NCBI GenBank assembly: GCA_022827095.1
Contig: JAJDTP010000035.1
Location: 1 to 64,000 of the forward strand
Direction of reading: 5' to 3'
Origin: Dehalococcoidia bacterium
GTDB taxonomy: Bacteria; Chloroflexota; Dehalococcoidia; Lucifugimonadales; UBA3495
Length of the DNA: 64,000 nucleotides
The notes below the pieces were generated by a model. It saw nothing but the letters and a program-made list of their open reading frames with translations, was not told where the DNA came from and did no database searches. Numbering within the stretch: the first letter of the stretch is position 1; every line of letters starts with the position of its first letter. A program made the translations under genes and the position numbers. Of the stretch, positions 51,934-61,702 are shown one piece after another.

Positions 51934-51967
51934 TCCCTGCCACACACTATCGCTCGTAGCATCTACG

Positions 51968-51990
51968 AGGGTCGTCCCGGCGACCCTTTT
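51968..51990 (+). terminator. Intrinsic terminator
   Basis: 'agggtcg tcccgg cgaccct ttt' stem-loop with T-run after the protease ORF. Confidence 0.7.
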
Positions 51991-52063
51991 CAGTTGTAAT
52001 CCCCTCCTGATGTTACAATCGACGCCGGGAACTCTGTTCCCAGCTTCAGGACACCCGGACACC

Positions 52064-52765
52064 ATGCGCTTCCAACCCCCAAACGGCCAGGCGGCGCTCA
52101 TCAGGAGGTTGGGTTTGGCAATGGACCCCCAGCGCTTTCCGCCGGAGTTCTTCCAGCGGGACGACGAATCCAACGACGCGGAGTTCTACACCATGCCCCG
52201 CCTGGTGGTGCATATCGATGACGGGGCGATCGTGGCCGTGGGCCGCCTGTTCCAGCAGTTGATACCGGAGAACGCCGAGGTGCTCGATCTCATGAGCAGC
52301 TGGCGCACCCACTGGCCCGAGGAGCACCCGCGCCGTCGCATCGTGGGCCTGGGCATGAACGCCGCCGAGATGGCCGACAATCCGCAGCTGAGCGAGTACC
52401 TGCTCAAGGACATCAACGTCGACCCGTCGTTACCCTTCGAGGACGAGTCGTTCGACGCCGTAGTCATCACGGTGTCCGTGCAATACCTCACCCAGCCGGT
52501 GATCGTGTTCTCCGAGGTCTCCCGCATCCTGCGGCCCGGCGGCGTGTTCATCGTCACCTTCTCCAACCGCTGCTTCCCCACCAAGGCGGTGCGGGTCTGG
52601 CGCTCCACCAACGACGAGGACCACATCGAGTTGGTGGCGTCTTACATGCAGCACGCCGGCGGTTTCAACGGGGTGCGCGGCGGCATCGCCAACCCCGACA
52701 TGGCCCCGCCGGGTGATCCGCTGTTTGCCGTGTTCGCCTACAAAGAGGCCGGCGCGGCAGAGTGA
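52064..52765 (+). CDS. SAM-dependent methyltransferase, class I-like
   Basis: 'AEVLDLMSSWRTHWPE', 'LPFEDESFDAVVITVSVQYLTQPVIVFSEVSRILRPGGVFIVTFSNRCFP'. Confidence 0.87.
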   Translation: MRFQPPNGQAALIRRLGLAMDPQRFPPEFFQRDDESNDAEFYTMPRLVVHIDDGAIVAVGRLFQQLIPENAEVLDLMSSWRTHWPEEHPRRRIVGLGMNAAEMADNPQLSEYLLKDINVDPSLPFEDESFDAVVITVSVQYLTQPVIVFSEVSRILRPGGVFIVTFSNRCFPTKAVRVWRSTNDEDHIELVASYMQHAGGFNGVRGGIANPDMAPPGDPLFAVFAYKEAGAAE

Positions 52766-52799
52766 TACACTGCGGAAATCATTTCGCGAGGGAACCGCA

Positions 52800-53357
52800 A
52801 TGACCACTGCCAAGCAAAAACTGCTTACTGCGGACGACCTGCTCCGCCTGGACAGTCAAGGGGTCAGAGGTGAACTAATTCGGGGGGTGCTGCACGAGAC
52901 TATGGCATCGGGAGTTAGACACGGCAAGATAGCGATGCTCCTGGGGGCCAAGTTTGTAATGCACGTTGAGCCGGCGGGTTTAGGCCATGTGTTCGGTTCC
53001 GATTCCGGCGTACTGTTGGAGAGAAACCCCGATACGGTGCGGGAGCCGGACCTCGCCTACGTTTCCGCGGAGCGACTGCCACTTGACGCCGACATTGACG
53101 GTTACTGCCCGGTAGCGCCCGACCTGGTAGTGGAAATAAAATCGCCCAGCGATTCGGAGCAGCAGATTGACGACAAGTCCACCATGTGGCTGAGCCACGG
53201 CGTGCGGATGGCGCTGGTGATAAACCCGGAGGACAGAACGATACGGGTGCGGCAACCGGACCTGCCGACGGTCGTACTTACCACGGACGACACACTGGAC
53301 GGTGGCGAGGTGCTGCCGGGGTTCAGCTGCCCGGTGCGGGAGATATTGGGTAACTAG
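52800..53357 (+). CDS. Uma2 family endonuclease-like protein (DUF820)
   Basis: 'VREPDLAYVSAERLP', 'PDLVVEIKSPSDSEQQIDDKSTMWLSHGVRMALVINPEDRTIRV'. Confidence 0.9.
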   Translation: MTTAKQKLLTADDLLRLDSQGVRGELIRGVLHETMASGVRHGKIAMLLGAKFVMHVEPAGLGHVFGSDSGVLLERNPDTVREPDLAYVSAERLPLDADIDGYCPVAPDLVVEIKSPSDSEQQIDDKSTMWLSHGVRMALVINPEDRTIRVRQPDLPTVVLTTDDTLDGGEVLPGFSCPVREILGN

Positions 53358-55108
53358 GGCGTCGGTCGGTACCGGTTCACAATGGGCAGCCGCCGGTCTT
53401 TGCCGAAGGCCCGGGGCGTGATCTTCACCCCGGGAGGCGCCTGCCTCCGCTTGTATTCGTTGCGGTCAACGGCGGAGATGACCTGCTGCACCCATTCGGG
53501 ACGATGTCCCATAGCGACCATGTCGGCGTACCCGTAATCGTCCTCGACGTACGCCTTGATGATTGGATCGAGCAGATCGTAGGGCGGCAGCGTGTCCTGG
53601 TCGGTTTGGTCGGGCCGCAACTCCGCGCTGGGCGGTTTGTCCAACACCGCCTGTGGGATCAACGGACGGCCATTCGCGGTGCGGGCGTTGCGCCATCGGC
53701 AGAGTTCGTACACCAGCGTCTTGGGCACGTCTTTCAACACCGCGAAACCGCCAGCCATGTCGCCGTATAGCGTCGCGTAACCCATGGCCATCTCGCTCTT
53801 GTTTCCGGTGGTCAGCACCAACCACCCGAACTTGTTTGAGATAGTCATCAGCACGTTGCCGCGGATACGAGCCTGCACGTTCTCCTCGGCGACGTTGGGC
53901 TCGGTGCCAGCGAAGTGGGCGGACAGCATCTCGGCAAAGGCATGGTGCGCGGGCTCGACGGGAATGCGCCACAGGCTGATTCCCAAGTTGTCGGCCAGTT
54001 CCTGCGAATCGGCCACGCTGCCTTCTGACGAGTAGCGCGACGGCATGGTGACGCCAACCACGTTCTCCGCGCCGAGAGCGTCCGCCGCCACTGTGGCGGT
54101 GAGGGCGGAGTCGATGCCGCCCGACAGGCCGATGAGGGCGCGGCCGAAACCGGATTTGCGCACATAATCGCGAGTACCCACCACCAGCGCCTGGTACAGC
54201 TCCTCGGTGTCCTCCAGAGACCGGCACAACAGCGGAGGCGTTTGCTGCCGATCCGACAGGCGGTGCTCGGAGACTTTCGTCACACGGGGCCGGCCCACCT
54301 CGCTCAGGATCTCCGGGTTTTCCTTGCGAGCCCGGGGGTCTCGCAGCCGCTGGCGGAACACCGATTCCACGTTCAGGTCCGCTACGATCAGGCTGTCCTC
54401 GAAGGCCGGGCCCCGGGCAATGACGGCGCCGTCGGGGGAGCAGATGACACTCGCGCCATCGAAGACCAGTTCGTCCTGCCCACCCACCGCGTTGAGGTAC
54501 GCCACAAACACGCCGTGGTCAGCGGCCCGCGTGGCGATCATCCGCTCCCGCTGGCCGGCCTTGCCGGCGTGAAACGGCGACGCGTTGATGTTGACGATCA
54601 CCTCGGCGCCGGCTTCCCGCTGCACCGCTATGGGCCCTATGGGGTACCAGATGTCCTCGCAGATGCCGACGCCCACCGAGGTGCCGTTGATGATGTAGAC
54701 CGGGCACTCGTCGCCGCGCCGGAAATACCGGTCCTCGTCGAAGACGCCGTAGTTGGGCAGGTACATCTTGTGGTACCAGTCCAGGACGCGGCCATCGTTG
54801 ATGATCGCGGCGGCGTTGGCCACGTCGTTCTGGCTGGTCAGGATGTCGGGACAGCCCACGAACGCGGCGATGCCCCTGGTTGCCGCAGCCACACGCTCCA
54901 CCGCGACCGCGCATTCGGATAAGAACGACGGTTTGAAGAGCAGGTCTTCGGGCGGATATCCCGTGACGGCCAGTTCGGGGAAGGCGACCACGTCTGCGTG
55001 TCGCCCCCGCGCTTCCTCGATCATCTCTATGATCCGGGAGGTGTTGCCGGGGATGTCACCGACGGTGGGGTTGAACTGGGCCAACGCCAGTCTCAGGGAG
55101 CGCTGCAT
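53354..55108 (-). CDS. nadE: Glutamine-hydrolysing NAD+ synthase
   Basis: 584 aa; nitrilase-type domain 'MQRSLRLALAQFNPTVGDIPGN' plus 'ALIGLSGGIDSALTATVAADALG' and 'LTTGNKSEMAMGYATLYGDMAGGFA'. Confidence 0.96.
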   Translation of the reverse strand: MQRSLRLALAQFNPTVGDIPGNTSRIIEMIEEARGRHADVVAFPELAVTGYPPEDLLFKPSFLSECAVAVERVAAATRGIAAFVGCPDILTSQNDVANAAAIINDGRVLDWYHKMYLPNYGVFDEDRYFRRGDECPVYIINGTSVGVGICEDIWYPIGPIAVQREAGAEVIVNINASPFHAGKAGQRERMIATRAADHGVFVAYLNAVGGQDELVFDGASVICSPDGAVIARGPAFEDSLIVADLNVESVFRQRLRDPRARKENPEILSEVGRPRVTKVSEHRLSDRQQTPPLLCRSLEDTEELYQALVVGTRDYVRKSGFGRALIGLSGGIDSALTATVAADALGAENVVGVTMPSRYSSEGSVADSQELADNLGISLWRIPVEPAHHAFAEMLSAHFAGTEPNVAEENVQARIRGNVLMTISNKFGWLVLTTGNKSEMAMGYATLYGDMAGGFAVLKDVPKTLVYELCRWRNARTANGRPLIPQAVLDKPPSAELRPDQTDQDTLPPYDLLDPIIKAYVEDDYGYADMVAMGHRPEWVQQVISAVDRNEYKRRQAPPGVKITPRAFGKDRRLPIVNRYRPTP

Positions 55109-55290
55109 TGGCGTATTATAACTTAGCCGCCAGAGGGGGCTGGTTGGCTTCCTGCTATAATCCCACGGTATTCCGGTCGGGGTTCAGGGACGCCGGCCAT
55201 CGGCTCACGTGATCTGGTGAACCTGGCTTCCGTTTCTTTCTGCTTCCGATCCCACCCGGCCGATTGGATTGAGCGCGCGCGCTCCTGCTG

Positions 55291-56607
55291 ATGCGTGCCC
55301 TGCAAACGCGCACCGCGCGGGCCACTCCCTTTTACTACGGGTGGATCATCCTCGGTCTTTCGGGGATCGCGTCCTATTCGTCCCGCCCTTTGATGTCCGT
55401 CGCCGTCCTCACGGTGTTCTTCATCCCCATGTCGGAGCAGTTCGGCTGGACGCGAGCCGAATTCGCCGGAGCGGTCAGCCTTGGCGGCGTGGTGGGGGCA
55501 TTCGCCGCCCCATTGGTTGGACCGGTACTGGACCGTTACGGCGCCGGCATGGTGGTCGGAATTTCGACCGGCATCGCCGGAGTGTGCGCGGTGATATTGG
55601 GCGCGGTGACCCAGATCTGGCAGTTTTACCTGGTCTACGTGCCGGGCCGGATGGTTTTCTCCAGCCCCCTGGAACTGGGTACGTCGGTAGCGGTGAGCAA
55701 CTGGTTCATCCGTCGGCGCCCTTTCGCTCTGGCCTTGAACCACGTGTCCCAGGGATCTGGCCTGGCAATAATGCCGCTGGTGGTCCAGGCCATCACCGGC
55801 GCGTGGGGATGGGAAACGGCGTGGCACGCCCTGGGCATCTGGACGGTTGCCATAGGGGTGGTACCCGCGATTTTGCTGATGGCGCGCCGGCCGGAGGACC
55901 TGGGAATCGAACCGGACGGCGGGAGCGGCACGCCTCACGCCGGCTCGCATGGGTCATCGAGGCGCCGGCCCCAGAGCGCCCAGGAAGAGATCAACTTCAC
56001 CCTCCGCCAGACGATGAGGACCCGGGCCTTCTGGCTCATGGTGCTGTTTTCTTTTGCCAGCTTCATCGTGCAGGCCGGCGTTTCGCTGCACCAGGTCCCG
56101 CACTTCATCGATCAGGGAGTGCCGGCATCCACAGCGGTGTGGGCCGCCAGCACCTTCGCTATATCCCAGGTCCCGGCAAGTATCTTCTGGTCCGCGATAT
56201 CGCAGAGAACGGCGGCACGGTTTGTAATGCTCAGTTCCGGTTTGGTGGTCGCCTGTGGAGCCATCACCACGGCGTTCGCCAGCGAGATTGCCGTGGGTGT
56301 ATTGGGAGCTTTCATCCTGGGGTTTGGCGTCGGCGGACTGCACATCATCGGTCGGCTGGTATGGGCCGACTACTTTGGACGCCTGCACTTGGGAGCAATC
56401 CGCGCCTGGGGCCTGGCGGCACAGGTGGGCGGTCAGGCCCTGGGGCCAATCGCCGCCGGGTTGGCGGCGGACCGGGTCGGCACTTACCAGGGAGCCTTTC
56501 TAGCCTTCGGTATCAACCTCGCGATGGTATCCGTGCTGATGATCACCGCAACACGCCCCGGGCGCGAGGCGGCCGACGGAGGCCAGCAAATCACAGCCGC
56601 TCGTTAG
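55291..56607 (+). CDS. MFS transporter
   Basis: 'PFYYGWIILGLSGIASYSSRPLMSVAVLTVFFIPMSEQFGWTRAEFAGAVSLGG'. Confidence 0.9.
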   Translation: MRALQTRTARATPFYYGWIILGLSGIASYSSRPLMSVAVLTVFFIPMSEQFGWTRAEFAGAVSLGGVVGAFAAPLVGPVLDRYGAGMVVGISTGIAGVCAVILGAVTQIWQFYLVYVPGRMVFSSPLELGTSVAVSNWFIRRRPFALALNHVSQGSGLAIMPLVVQAITGAWGWETAWHALGIWTVAIGVVPAILLMARRPEDLGIEPDGGSGTPHAGSHGSSRRRPQSAQEEINFTLRQTMRTRAFWLMVLFSFASFIVQAGVSLHQVPHFIDQGVPASTAVWAASTFAISQVPASIFWSAISQRTAARFVMLSSGLVVACGAITTAFASEIAVGVLGAFILGFGVGGLHIIGRLVWADYFGRLHLGAIRAWGLAAQVGGQALGPIAAGLAADRVGTYQGAFLAFGINLAMVSVLMITATRPGREAADGGQQITAAR

Positions 56608-56637
56608 TCGTTGCCGGCCATCAGCTCGACGCGGGTC

Positions 56638-56997
56638 TTACGCCCAAGAGCGCAGGCGGATCTCCTCGCTGGTATCCATGTCGGCCTGCGCTTCATCCGG
56701 TTGGTCGTTAAACAGGTACGAGAGCGATCTCCGCGAGTAGTAATTGTCATCGTCCGGGTCCAGCCGGATCGCCTCGGTCAGATCATCGATGGATTGCTGG
56801 TAGTCGCCGACTTCATACCAGGAAACGCCGCGGTTGAACCAGGCATCGGCGCACGCGGCATCCATTTCAATTGCCGCCGTGTAATCTGCGATGGCTCGCT
56901 CGTACACGCCGTTTCGACTGTACCGGTTGCCCCGATCCACGTACTCTTCGGCGGTTTCCGGTTCCGGAGGCGGGGTGGGTCTGTTCTGAGCCGCCAC
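56638..56997 (-). CDS. Tetratricopeptide repeat protein
   Basis: 119 aa; 'AEEYVDRGNRYSRNGVYERAIADYTAAIEMDAACADAWFNRGVSWYEVGDYQQSIDDLTEAIRLDPDD'. Confidence 0.9.
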   Translation of the reverse strand: MAAQNRPTPPPEPETAEEYVDRGNRYSRNGVYERAIADYTAAIEMDAACADAWFNRGVSWYEVGDYQQSIDDLTEAIRLDPDDDNYYSRRSLSYLFNDQPDEAQADMDTSEEIRLRSWA

Positions 56998-57005
56998 GTA
57001 TCGCC

Positions 57006-57797
57006 CTACATCACCGAGCGGACCAGCCCGCCGTCCACCAGCATGGTGGTACCGGTGATGTAGCTGGAGCGGGAGGAGGCGAGGAATGCCACCAGGTAAG
57101 CCAACTCCCTGGGCTCGCCGATGCGTTTCAACGCCGTCTGTTCAGCTCTCTGGGCCAGGGCGTCCTCCAACGGGATGCCTTGCGTGCGTGCGCGGTCCTC
57201 AACGTTCTCCATCATGCGGTCCGACATGATGCTGCCGGGGCAGACGTTGTTGATGAGAATGTTCTCGTGCCCCAGGTCGTCGGCCAGGTTCTTCATGAAC
57301 CCGATCACACCCATCCTGGTCGCCGCGGAAAGGGCAAGGTTGGGGATGGGAGTGTAGACGGTGCTGGCCAGGATGTTGATGATTCGCCCGCCGCCCTGGG
57401 CTCGCAGGTGCGGCAGCGCTTCTCGCGTCATTCGGGCAAAGAAGAACAGGGATCGGTTGGCCGAGACCTGCCAGAGCTCTTCGGTGGAATCCTTGGCGTA
57501 GGCTTGCGGAGGCCCACCGGAGTTGTTGACCATGATGTCAATCTGCCCGAAGTGCTCGGCAGAGTGCGCCACCAACTCGGCGATGGTCTCCTCGTTGTCC
57601 AGATCGCCGGCGTAGGTGAAGATATCTGCGCCCGTGGCGGCGCGTATCTCGTCGGCCGCCTGCTCAAGCGGACCCGGAGTTCGCGCGCACATGGCAACGC
57701 GCGCGCCCTCTTCCGCCAGCACCTCGGCACACGCGCGGCCCAGTCCTCGACTGGCGCCGCCAATTATCGCGACCTTACCGTTCAGTTCCAGATCCAT
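57006..57797 (-). CDS. SDR family oxidoreductase
   Basis: 'GKVAIIGGASRGLGRACAEVLAEEGARVAMCAR', 'IMVNNSGG', C-terminal 'ITGTTMLVDGGLVRS'. Confidence 0.95.
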   Translation of the reverse strand: MDLELNGKVAIIGGASRGLGRACAEVLAEEGARVAMCARTPGPLEQAADEIRAATGADIFTYAGDLDNEETIAELVAHSAEHFGQIDIMVNNSGGPPQAYAKDSTEELWQVSANRSLFFFARMTREALPHLRAQGGGRIINILASTVYTPIPNLALSAATRMGVIGFMKNLADDLGHENILINNVCPGSIMSDRMMENVEDRARTQGIPLEDALAQRAEQTALKRIGEPRELAYLVAFLASSRSSYITGTTMLVDGGLVRSVM

Positions 57798-57931
57798 TGC
57801 CCGGCCTCCTCAAATGCTGCACGGGATTATAACAGCCGAGGCCGTTCACCATGGTGGCTAGCCCGCCGTCGTCAACCACTGGCAGCCTTCCCCCGAGTAT
57901 AGAGCCGCTATGGTGTACAATCGCCACCGTC

Positions 57932-58879
57932 ATGGCAACGAAAGCTGTCTCCGAAACCACGAGCGTTGACATCGAAGCCGCCGCAGTGGAACTCGCGCGC
58001 GGCGCGGGTAGTCTGTTGGCCGGCCATTTCGGGCGTGCCCTCACCGTCGAATACAAGGACAAGGCCCAGCAGGACCCGGTGACCGCCGCCGACAAGGAGA
58101 CCCAAGCCTACCTGGAGGAGCAGATCCGTCGCCGGTTTCCCGACCATGGCATATTGGGCGAGGAAGACGACGCCAGCGCCGACGGAGAGCGGACCGCCGC
58201 CGATTTCCTGTGGGTGTTGGACCCCCTGGACGGGACCACCAACTTCATGAACGGCTTGCCCGTGTACGCTTCCTCCATAGGAGTGCTGCACCGGGGCCGG
58301 CCGCTGGCGGGCGCAGTGTACGTTCCCTGGCCTTCCGCCAGCAGTTCCGGCGTGGTGGTTCACTGCCGTGTTGGCGGTGGATCCTTTGCCGACGGCGAGC
58401 CCGTCTCGGTATACCAGACGGAAAAACCCCGTGGCGACCGCCTGATCGGACTGCCCGGTTCTTTCGGCGCGTCAACCCAAGTTGGCAAGGGATTGAAGGG
58501 CCAACCGCTGGGTCAACTCCGGGTCACCGGTAGCATCGCCTACGAGCTCGCGATGACCGCCCTGGGCGTGATGCAGTTCGCCGTCATCGGCGCGCCGCGC
58601 ATGTGGGACATGCTGGGCGGAGCCGTGGCAGTTCAGGAAGCCGGCGGCACTGTCATGACGCGACTGTCGGGCCGCAAGCAATGGCATCCGCTCGATTCCC
58701 TGGTGCCCACCTGGGACGAGCGACCTCCCACTATGGCCGAGTTGCGCAAGTGGGTCGCACCCCTGGTGGCTGCCAATCCCACGCTGGCGCCCCTGATCGC
58801 CCACAACCTGCATAATCGCAGGCGTCCGTTCCGACGAATGTACCGGGGCGTCAAGAAAGCCCTGAGCGCATCGAAGTAA
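57932..58879 (+). CDS. Inositol monophosphatase family protein
   Basis: 'GILGEEDDASADGERTAADFLWVLDPLDGTTNFMNGLPVYASSIGVLHRGRPLAGAVY'. Confidence 0.94.
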   Translation: MATKAVSETTSVDIEAAAVELARGAGSLLAGHFGRALTVEYKDKAQQDPVTAADKETQAYLEEQIRRRFPDHGILGEEDDASADGERTAADFLWVLDPLDGTTNFMNGLPVYASSIGVLHRGRPLAGAVYVPWPSASSSGVVVHCRVGGGSFADGEPVSVYQTEKPRGDRLIGLPGSFGASTQVGKGLKGQPLGQLRVTGSIAYELAMTALGVMQFAVIGAPRMWDMLGGAVAVQEAGGTVMTRLSGRKQWHPLDSLVPTWDERPPTMAELRKWVAPLVAANPTLAPLIAHNLHNRRRPFRRMYRGVKKALSASK

Positions 58880-58913
58880 TCGTCCGCCAGCTTCATCTCA
58901 TTTCAGCACCGTC

Positions 58914-59561
58914 ATGTCAGTTCGCTACGGCGTGAGCCTGCTCACCGATCCTGATTTTACCGCTCGCGCTTACCGGGCGCGCCAGTTGATTTGCGGCCAG
59001 TTCGCCTGCTGGGCCGCCGAGATGCACATGCTGCACATGCTGATGTCCGACTACTTTCCTTTCGCCGGGGCCGACGACCGCAACGCCGAAAACCAACTGG
59101 CCGGGGAACTGGAGCGGCTTGCCGAACGCTACCGCCGTGTTTCGCCACGCTTTCCCCTTTTCAACCGGGGCATCACCACGACGCGCAACACCGATGACGA
59201 CGGCAACATCTGGTTGGACTTCTCTCCGGAAGTGGTGAACGAATCGCTGTACCGGTTGCAGGCGATGGTCGCTGACCTTTTGGAACGCAATTCGGGCGTG
59301 GCCGGTCCCCGGCGCGTCTACGGCCCCGACTTTCCGCCCCAGATGCCGCTGCTCTCCCACGCGAACTTGCCCGACTCCGTCTTTGACAGCGCCATCGAAT
59401 TCGCCCGGTCCGTCACTGACGAACTCAAGGTGTCGCAAATCACTCGGGCGTGGCGATTGACGCTGACGCGCTTCGAGTCGAATGCCGCCGGCGACGACTG
59501 GTCCGGCGGACGGTGGGCGACCGATTTGCAATGGCGTGTCGTCGGCAGCTACAGCCTGTAA
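58914..59561 (+). CDS. Hypothetical protein
   Basis: 215 aa ORF 'MSVRYGVSLLTDPDFTARAYRARQLICGQFACWAAEMHMLHMLMSDYFPF', collinear with the upstream gene. Confidence 0.7.
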   Translation: MSVRYGVSLLTDPDFTARAYRARQLICGQFACWAAEMHMLHMLMSDYFPFAGADDRNAENQLAGELERLAERYRRVSPRFPLFNRGITTTRNTDDDGNIWLDFSPEVVNESLYRLQAMVADLLERNSGVAGPRRVYGPDFPPQMPLLSHANLPDSVFDSAIEFARSVTDELKVSQITRAWRLTLTRFESNAAGDDWSGGRWATDLQWRVVGSYSL

Positions 59562-59626
59562 TGCCCAGCGCCGCCGCCCGGTGGTAACCTGTACCAGATT
59601 CCCGAGTTCAAATAATCGGTACGGTC

Positions 59627-60475
59627 ATGGGCTCGAATATCGTAACGGTCCTAACTTCGTCCATCATCGCGGCGATAGTGATGGCCGGCATCTGCGCGGT
59701 CATCCAGGCGGTGGTCAAGGTGCGCGCCCATCGTCAGTTGACCCGACTGCATCGTGAATTGGATCTGGCACGCCAGGTACACATCGAATCGATGCGGGTC
59801 CAATACCAGATCCAATGCCGGCTATGCGCCGACCTCGGCTTGCCCGACCCACCCCTGCCCGACGTCCTGCAACCTCAAGTGGAGGCCGATCCCACGGGCA
59901 AGCGCCGTTTCCGTATTCCGTTCCCCCTCCCCTTCCGCCAGAACGGGTCACTATTGCAGCGGGCGCCTCGCGGATCCTCAGCGTTCATCGTGGGCCGTTA
60001 CGGCGCAAGTTTCGCCGCCTCAACGGTGTGGAAGACCTCTTCCGGCAGCATCCTGCGCCTGGCCAGTCCGGTCACGAGCCGTTTCCTGGCCTTCGGTCCC
60101 CGCGTCGTTGGCTTCGCACCCAGGTTCGCTGCGGCCGGCGGAGGGGCGACCGGGTCGATCGCTGCTGGCACCGGGGTCCGCTTCGCGCTAGGCGCAATCT
60201 CGATTGTGGGCCTCGTGATCGGCCCCCTCTTGACGGCTTGGGCCGTCTATCGCGAGTTGCGCAAGCTCCGCCGGGCCCGCCAAGAGCAGGCTGAAACCCT
60301 GGCCCAATTCAGCGCCGATCTCGAGGAGATGTCCCTCCGCACCGCCGAACTGGAAGCCCAACTGGCGGCCGAAACCCGCTCAGGAAATCAGGCCAGACTG
60401 AAGACGGAGGTGGGGGTGAACTCGCCGGCCTCTTTGGTTAGTCGCCCGATTGGAGCAGACCGGCCGCTGGTTTAG
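59627..60475 (+). CDS. Hypothetical membrane protein with C-terminal coiled coil
   Basis: N-terminal TM 'VTVLTSSIIAAIVMAGICAVIQAVVKV', glycine-rich hydrophobic segment, then 'QEQAETLAQFSADLEEMSLRTAELEAQLAAE'. Confidence 0.65.
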   Translation: MGSNIVTVLTSSIIAAIVMAGICAVIQAVVKVRAHRQLTRLHRELDLARQVHIESMRVQYQIQCRLCADLGLPDPPLPDVLQPQVEADPTGKRRFRIPFPLPFRQNGSLLQRAPRGSSAFIVGRYGASFAASTVWKTSSGSILRLASPVTSRFLAFGPRVVGFAPRFAAAGGGATGSIAAGTGVRFALGAISIVGLVIGPLLTAWAVYRELRKLRRARQEQAETLAQFSADLEEMSLRTAELEAQLAAETRSGNQARLKTEVGVNSPASLVSRPIGADRPLV

Positions 60476-61254
60476 TGCATTACCAGCCCGCCGTCCACGT
60501 TGATGGTCTGGCCGGTGATGTTCCGCGCGCCCGGGCTGGCCAGGAAAGCTGCCATCGCGGCAATGTCTTCCGGCTCGTTGGCCCGCCCGATGGGAATGTT
60601 CGACGCTCGCTGGGCCTGCAACTCGTCCACGGATATTCCCATATCGGCCGCGCGCTGCTCCATGGTGCTGGTGGACATCGCCGTGATGGTCGAGCCGGGG
60701 CAGATGGCGTTGACGTTGATATCATAGCGCGCCAACTGGTGCGCCGCGATGAGCGTCATGGATATGACCGCGCCCTTGCTGGCTGCATAGGCGGCGTTGG
60801 AGGTTCCCCGGTAGCCCTTGCCAGCGATTGACGCGATGTTGACGATGCGCCCACCGCCGCCCTGCTCGATCATCTGTCGGGCTGTTCGCTGCATCACGAA
60901 GAACGCACCCCGTGCGTTCACCCGATGGATGCGGTCCCAGTCATCTTCAGTAATATCCATGATGTCGAGGAACCGGGTTACTCCCGCGTTGTTCACCAGG
61001 ATATCAACCCGTCCCAGCGCGCTAACGGTGTCGGCGATCACGCGGTCGATGTCGCCGCCGTCGCCGATGTCCGCCGCGATGGCCACGCTGTTGCGGCCGT
61101 TGGCCCGAACGTCGGTAGACGTTTCCTCCACCGCGTCCGCCAGGATGTCGGTGACGGCAACGTCAGCCCCGTCGCCGGCCAATGCCAGCGCGGTGGCACG
61201 ACCCATGCCGCGCCCGGCGCCGGTAACCAGAGCAACTTTTCCTTCTAGAGACAT
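60472..61254 (-). CDS. SDR family oxidoreductase
   Basis: 'GKVALVTGAGRGMGRATALALAGDGADVAVTD', 'ILVNNAGVTRF', 'YAASKGAVISMT', 'NITGQTINVDGGLVMH'. Confidence 0.95.
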   Translation of the reverse strand: MSLEGKVALVTGAGRGMGRATALALAGDGADVAVTDILADAVEETSTDVRANGRNSVAIAADIGDGGDIDRVIADTVSALGRVDILVNNAGVTRFLDIMDITEDDWDRIHRVNARGAFFVMQRTARQMIEQGGGGRIVNIASIAGKGYRGTSNAAYAASKGAVISMTLIAAHQLARYDINVNAICPGSTITAMSTSTMEQRAADMGISVDELQAQRASNIPIGRANEPEDIAAMAAFLASPGARNITGQTINVDGGLVMH

Positions 61255-61280
61255 ATTCAGTTCCTCTCCGCTTCAGCGGG

Positions 61281-61688
61281 TTAATTTCGTTCCGTTAACG
61301 GTTCCAAGATGTCAAGCAGTGTCGCAACCTCGTCCAGCGAGGCAGATATGTCGTCGGCGTGCAAGAACCGCTTGCGCTGGTAGAAGTTGCCGTGCAGGCT
61401 GTTGGCGATAGCCCGGAGGGACCGGATACGATTATCTCCGGTCAGCTTGCCCGCCTGATATAGGACCTCGCTGAAATGCTCGTGCTTGTCGTATTGCCAA
61501 CCCTGGGCAGTTGCTGCGGCTTTGGTCATCCAGGCCGCCGCGCCCCAGCCTTTTTCCGAAGCCTGATGCAGGTCATCTTCGGCCAGATAACGGCGGCTGC
61601 GCTCCAGAAACTCGCGGGATTGGAGACGGTAGTCTTCGATGGTCTCCATGAGTTCATCGTATGGTTGCATGGGAGACATCTGAGGCAT
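61281..61688 (-). CDS. PaREP1/HEPN-like small helical protein
   Basis: 'SREFLERSRRYLAEDDLHQASEKGWGAAAWMTKAAATAQGW' resembles PaREP1/PaREP8-type helical domains. Confidence 0.6.
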   Translation of the reverse strand: MPQMSPMQPYDELMETIEDYRLQSREFLERSRRYLAEDDLHQASEKGWGAAAWMTKAAATAQGWQYDKHEHFSEVLYQAGKLTGDNRIRSLRAIANSLHGNFYQRKRFLHADDISASLDEVATLLDILEPLTERN

Positions 61689-61702
61689 GGTTATCGCTCC
61701 CG

